Positions 61,031 through 64,000 of a stretch of DNA of 64,000 bases are shown here, piece by piece. Numbering within the stretch: the stretch's first letter is position 1; every line of letters starts with the position of its first letter. The position numbers and the translations under genes are program-made. The notes under the pieces were generated by a model. That model was not told the DNA's origin. It worked only from the letters and a program-made list of their open reading frames with translations, and did not search any database. The stretch is from Variovorax sp. V213 (GTDB lineage Bacteria > Pseudomonadota > Gammaproteobacteria > Burkholderiales > Burkholderiaceae_C), in NCBI RefSeq assembly GCF_041154455.1, contig NZ_AP028664.1, positions 4,155,001-4,219,000 on the forward strand. Direction: 5' to 3'.

Positions 61031-61489
61031 TCAACGGGATGGAACACTGGCTCGCCAGATTCCCTTCACGATCAGCATCGCAAGTAGTGCGCCTCCTCCG
61101 GCAAAGACGGCGCATGCGAGCAGGAAGTGCAGCGGCGCCTGTGCCAGCACGATGTCCGGGGCCCCCCATGGAGCGGGAATGACGCCTCTGAAGAGGCCTC
61201 GCACGGCAATGTAGATGGGCGCTCCCCCGAAGAGGAGCGCCAGGAAAATCCCGAAGACCTTCAACTGCCACGGCGATAGCACGGTGCGCTCAAAACCGCT
61301 GTCTTCGAACCGGGGTTTGCCCAGGATCGGGAGGTTGAATATGACGACGGCGAGCGCGAAGAAGGCGACAAGCACTGCGGGGATGAAGAAGATTCCTGCC
61401 AGCGCAGAACTGCCCGAACGCATTTCGATTGCGGCGTACGTCGCACCGAGGAAGATGACAAGCGCAATTGCCCTGCGAAGCAAATCCAT
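61031..61489 (-). CDS. 152-residue membrane protein
   Basis: Four hydrophobic segments (about 5-22, 30-55, 75-100, 118-142) with a basic C-terminus (KGIWRASVPSR). No catalytic motif. It follows the next small membrane gene (61507-61902) by 17 bp on the same strand, and the two may be co-transcribed. No family recognised. Confidence 0.7.
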   Translation of the reverse strand: MDLLRRAIALVIFLGATYAAIEMRSGSSALAGIFFIPAVLVAFFALAVVIFNLPILGKPRFEDSGFERTVLSPWQLKVFGIFLALLFGGAPIYIAVRGLFRGVIPAPWGAPDIVLAQAPLHFLLACAVFAGGGALLAMLIVKGIWRASVPSR

Positions 61490-61506
61490 CGTTTGGTCCC
61501 AATGTG

Positions 61507-61902
61507 TCAGGTGAGGTCAGTATCCATGTCGTCGTCGTCATTCCAGCGGCGCTCGATCAGCCAGGCGGCCAAGGCGGCGGTTGCCAAGCCCAGCAGGATG
61601 CTGCCCCAGCCCCACGGTCCCACGCGCCAGCGAGGAACCATCAGCAGGCACAGCGCCCAGAGCAGCGGCGCGCGCACCAGTGCCCGGACGATCGCACCGG
61701 GCACGAGGATCGTCATGAGGAAGACGAACCCCAGCCCCAGCGCCCAAGCCACGATCTCTCCCAAACCCATGGCCACAGTCCAGCCCAGCACGCGAAAGAA
61801 ATCCACGGCGGGATCCGCATGCACAGACAGGCTTGTAAACGCCAGAATGGCACCCGCCCAGCGGGTGGGCCGAAGGTGCGTTGTCAGGGGCGGGGCGAAC
61901 AT
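61507..61902 (-). CDS. 131-residue membrane protein with acidic C-terminus
   Basis: ATG at 61902 gives MFAPPLTTHLRPTRWAG, then hydrophobic stretches (~14-28, 36-62, 70-84, 94-112) and a charged tail (ERRWNDDDDMDTDLT). It may have a cleavable N-terminal segment ending SVHA. Upstream codons are open but not conserved-looking. Forms a likely operon with the next membrane gene. Confidence 0.65.
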   Translation of the reverse strand: MFAPPLTTHLRPTRWAGAILAFTSLSVHADPAVDFFRVLGWTVAMGLGEIVAWALGLGFVFLMTILVPGAIVRALVRAPLLWALCLLMVPRWRVGPWGWGSILLGLATAALAAWLIERRWNDDDDMDTDLT

Positions 61903-62255
61903 GGGCGCAGTATGCACACCCCCGCCGTGTGCTGGATATCCGACCCGAGAAGGCGCAACGGCCGCGACTGGCGGGTGCATGGGCCGATACCGAAGCAGCT
62001 TGGCGCGGACGCCGCCCCTTCTCTCTGCGACGGCGGTACGTCAGGCTCCAAGGGCAGGCGCGCACGGAAGATGGCACGGGAGACCCGTTACCCAACTCCA
62101 TGCACTCGCGAGCAAGCCGATGTCCTGCTCGGCAAAAAGATCCAGGCCTCACCGTTCGTTTCCATCCAAGAATTCACTCACTTCGGTGAGGGCCTGGGGT
62201 TCTGCGGACAAATCAGCAGGTAGGTCTTGGACATTGCCGCACGGGTCGGCAAGGG
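61903..62255. other. 353-bp interval without a confident gene
   Basis: Upstream of the membrane gene and downstream of the Sel1-like gene, both minus strand. A plus-strand frame at 62071-62223 (50 codons, MARETRYPTPCTRE to FGEGLGFCGQIS) looks somewhat protein-like and could be a remnant or a small gene, but has no ribosome site. No hairpin terminator with a T-run was seen. Confidence 0.3.
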
Positions 62256-63425
62256 TCAAACGAGGCGGCTGAACAGTGCTGCCGCATCTTCGCGTGCCTT
62301 CCCATCTACGAGCGACTCAAGAGCTTCAAGGCGGACGCCCTCGATGCCCTCGACATACAGGGCCCCGCCTTGATCGTCGTCATAGAGTTGGCCGTCGTAC
62401 AGGCCGCCATCGTGGTAAGCGTTCATGTCGTCCTTTCTCAGGTCGGTCCCCAACAACTGTGCAAGGTAGATCCATTTCCAGCATGCCCGCAGATCGCGGT
62501 GGTCGAATTGCTCAATCAGCGTCCGCATCGCCCAGATGTCCCCGGATTCGGCGGCACGCGTCAGCCAATACTCAACATTCGGCTGGTCGAAGTGATACGC
62601 GAGATCGACCAGACGGCTGGGATCGCCACCCGCTTCGGCTGCCCGGTAGAAATAGGTGGCGTCCTCTCGCTGTTCCGCCAGATCCATCAGCGCGTCGGGG
62701 TTGCCGAGTTCGGCCGCTCGCTCGAGATGCTGCTGTGCCGCTCGATCAGGGCTGTGCGGCGATTCCTTTCGGAGCAAGGCAGCCGCGTAGGCGTCAGCCC
62801 ATTCTTTCTCCACGCCATGAAGCACCGCCCCCTCTTGCTGTACGCGGTACCAATGAGCACTTCCCTCCTGCGCTTCGCCGTCCTCGAAATCATCGTGGTC
62901 AGAACTGCCCAATAAGGCCAACGCGTAGTGCGCCCGGTGATCGTCTGAGGAAGCGGCGCGCTCCAGGCTCTCTCGCAGAACGGCCGAGCACGCGTCAGCA
63001 TCCCAAGGCGCCTGATCGAAATCTGCGCCACCGTCGTCGTCGAAATCCTCACGCTCGTGATTCGCATAGAAATCGTTGACGAAGCCGAAGCCCTGTCGGG
63101 CCGACGTCACCACGTCGTCGAGCTCGCGCACGCGGATTCCTCTTTCTTCGACCGCACGCCTGATCGTGGCGGCCGCAACAAACGCCACTTCTGGCGCATG
63201 CCCGAGCTCAAGGGCTCGTGCGCCGGCGTCACCAAAGGATCGCTTGTTTGCGCGAACGCGATAGTCGTGGTCTTCATCAAAGACATGATTGGCGCACAAC
63301 GCGGCGTACGAGTCGAAACCCAGCGTCACCGCCAAGATTTCGTAGATGTGCCCGAGCTTGAATGAGGAGCCAGATGTGTCTTGGAGGGCGCGCTTCGCCG
63401 TATGAACGAGCTTCTTGATGGTCAT
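62256..63425 (-). CDS. Sel1/TPR-like repeat protein of unknown function
   Basis: 389 residues. Residues ~1-130 are unlike any family I recognise (KLVHTAKRALQDTSGSSFKLGHIYEILAVTLGF, an Asp-rich stretch near 130). Residues ~225-340 carry helical pairs ALERAAELGNPDAL-like and AAESGDIWAMRTLIEQFD, consistent with Sel1 repeats. Acidic overall. Start ATG 63425. Such repeats usually mediate protein contacts. Confidence 0.65.
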   Translation of the reverse strand: MTIKKLVHTAKRALQDTSGSSFKLGHIYEILAVTLGFDSYAALCANHVFDEDHDYRVRANKRSFGDAGARALELGHAPEVAFVAAATIRRAVEERGIRVRELDDVVTSARQGFGFVNDFYANHEREDFDDDGGADFDQAPWDADACSAVLRESLERAASSDDHRAHYALALLGSSDHDDFEDGEAQEGSAHWYRVQQEGAVLHGVEKEWADAYAAALLRKESPHSPDRAAQQHLERAAELGNPDALMDLAEQREDATYFYRAAEAGGDPSRLVDLAYHFDQPNVEYWLTRAAESGDIWAMRTLIEQFDHRDLRACWKWIYLAQLLGTDLRKDDMNAYHDGGLYDGQLYDDDQGGALYVEGIEGVRLEALESLVDGKAREDAAALFSRLV

Positions 63426-63761
63426 AGCAATCCTTTCGTGGTGGCAACACCGCGACGAAGCGAACGCACACGTTTAAAGCCTCGACGCGGCAACGCCAAA
63501 AGGAAATGCTGGTGACTGAAGAGAGGGAGAGCCTTGTTCTACTCGTGTGCAAGTACGGTGGGCACCGGCGCAGAGTTCAGCGATTTGGCCGATCGGTGGC
63601 ACTTCTGCGTCGCAGTTTTGCAACCGATGCGCGGCACGAAACGCCTCATAGGCCGCTATCTGCGCACCAGCACGCGAGGCGACGCACCATGCCTCAGACA
63701 TTAGTGCGCCGTCTTTGCCATTGATGGCAAAGAATAGCAGCCGACCCGCAAGCCGCCACCC
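63426..63761. other. 336-bp interval without a confident gene, with a 22-bp palindrome
   Basis: Between the Sel1-like gene and the glmS stop. It is less G+C-rich than its surroundings in part. TCTTTGCCAT and ATGGCAAAGA (63712-63733) form a perfect 10-bp inverted repeat around TG. It has no T-run, so it is more like an operator or short cruciform than a terminator. No gene was supported in any frame. Confidence 0.4.
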
Positions 63762-64000
63762 TCACTCCACCGTCACGCTCTTCGCGAGATTGCGCGGCTT
63801 GTCGACATCGGTTCCACGCGCGCAGGCCGTGTGATAGGCGAGCAATTGCAGCGGCACCACGTGCAGCAGCGGCGAGAGCGCGCCGTAGTGCTCGGGCATG
63901 CGGATCACGTGCAGGCCTTCGCTGCCCTTGATCTTGGTGTCGCCGTCGGCCAGCACGTAGAGCACGCCGCCGCGCGCGCGCACCTCCTGCAGGTTGCTCT
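63762..64000 (-). CDS. glmS: glutamine-fructose-6-phosphate aminotransferase, C-terminal end (partial)
   Basis: Only the last ~79 residues are present; the gene runs off the right edge. The C-terminus NLQEVRARGGVLYVLADG, HYGALSPLLHVVPLQLLAYHTA, ARGTDVDKPRNLAKSVTVE is diagnostic of the GlmS sugar-isomerase domain. It makes glucosamine-6-phosphate for cell-wall synthesis. No ribozyme is expected in this group and none would be visible at the 3' end. Confidence 0.96.
   Translation of the reverse strand, partial: SNLQEVRARGGVLYVLADGDTKIKGSEGLHVIRMPEHYGALSPLLHVVPLQLLAYHTACARGTDVDKPRNLAKSVTVE

Noticed and set aside
62071..62223. A 50-codon plus-strand gene
   Set aside because: Protein-like end, but there is no ribosome site and no recognisable family; kept only as a note in the interval entry.
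1..64000. CRISPR arrays, insertion sequences, phage genes, rRNA
   Set aside because: No regularly spaced repeats, transposase motifs, phage structural proteins or rRNA signatures were found on reading both strands.

Overview
The window is GC-rich bacterial chromosome with tightly packed genes and many 1-4 bp start/stop overlaps. Protein content points to a betaproteobacterium of the Burkholderiales, most like Variovorax or another Comamonadaceae: paired cyanophycin synthetases with their dedicated ABC transporter, Bug/TTT binding proteins, a ChvE-type sugar system, and an unlinked branched-chain 2-oxoacid dehydrogenase. This assignment is inference from gene families; no rRNA or tRNA gene was found to anchor it.

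Layout. 1-3209: 2-aminoethylphosphonate-type ABC importer (permease cut by the left edge, ATPase, binding protein) divergent from a PhnZ-like HD-domain oxygenase. 3316-7075: SbmA/BacA-like ABC protein, queC, and an acyltransferase. 7101-14892: cyanophycin locus, with a DUF1854 protein and an ABC transporter on the minus strand, divergent from two tandem cphA paralogues; the first paralogue has lost the Mur-ligase P-loop. 15063-16493: two paralogous secreted small proteins and an 84-residue hypothetical.

16525-33237: a sugar-catabolic island. It encodes a full non-phosphorylative pentose route, most likely for L-arabinose: SDR 1-dehydrogenase, SMP-30 lactonase, IlvD/Edd dehydratase, DHDPS-family second dehydratase, 2-oxoglutarate-semialdehyde dehydrogenase, and a mutarotase. 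It also holds two CUT2 sugar transporters interleaved in one operon (ytfQ, then chvE-gguA-gguB, then ytfR-ytfT-yjfF) and a GbpR-like LysR regulator.

33258-39067: a two-gene unit with a secreted serine hydrolase and a 1614-residue protein that joins an alpha/alpha-toroid-like region, a CapA-type metallophosphatase and a MurF-type ligase. This is the least-described system in the window. 39138-46240: acetyltransferase with an XRE-cupin regulator, a lipoprotein hydrolase, a Na+/H+ antiporter-like protein, MltB-type transglycosylase, and small proteins. 46311-49786: branched-chain 2-oxoacid dehydrogenase E1alpha, E1beta and E2, without E3.

49912-55830: GIY-YIG protein, XRE protein, a small protein, then an IclR regulator divergent from an MBL-fold protein, an FAD monooxygenase, a frameshifted DUF2783 gene and a Bug binding protein; the divergent promoter carries a 39-bp tandem operator-like repeat. 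55863-64000: an ArsC-like protein lacking its catalytic cysteine, small genes, a DUF3616 protein, a Lys/Ala-rich protein with a ribbon-helix-helix tail behind a 25-bp palindrome, a SulP transporter, DUF1330, two membrane proteins, a Sel1-like protein, and the 3' end of glmS. No prophage, insertion sequence or CRISPR array was seen.
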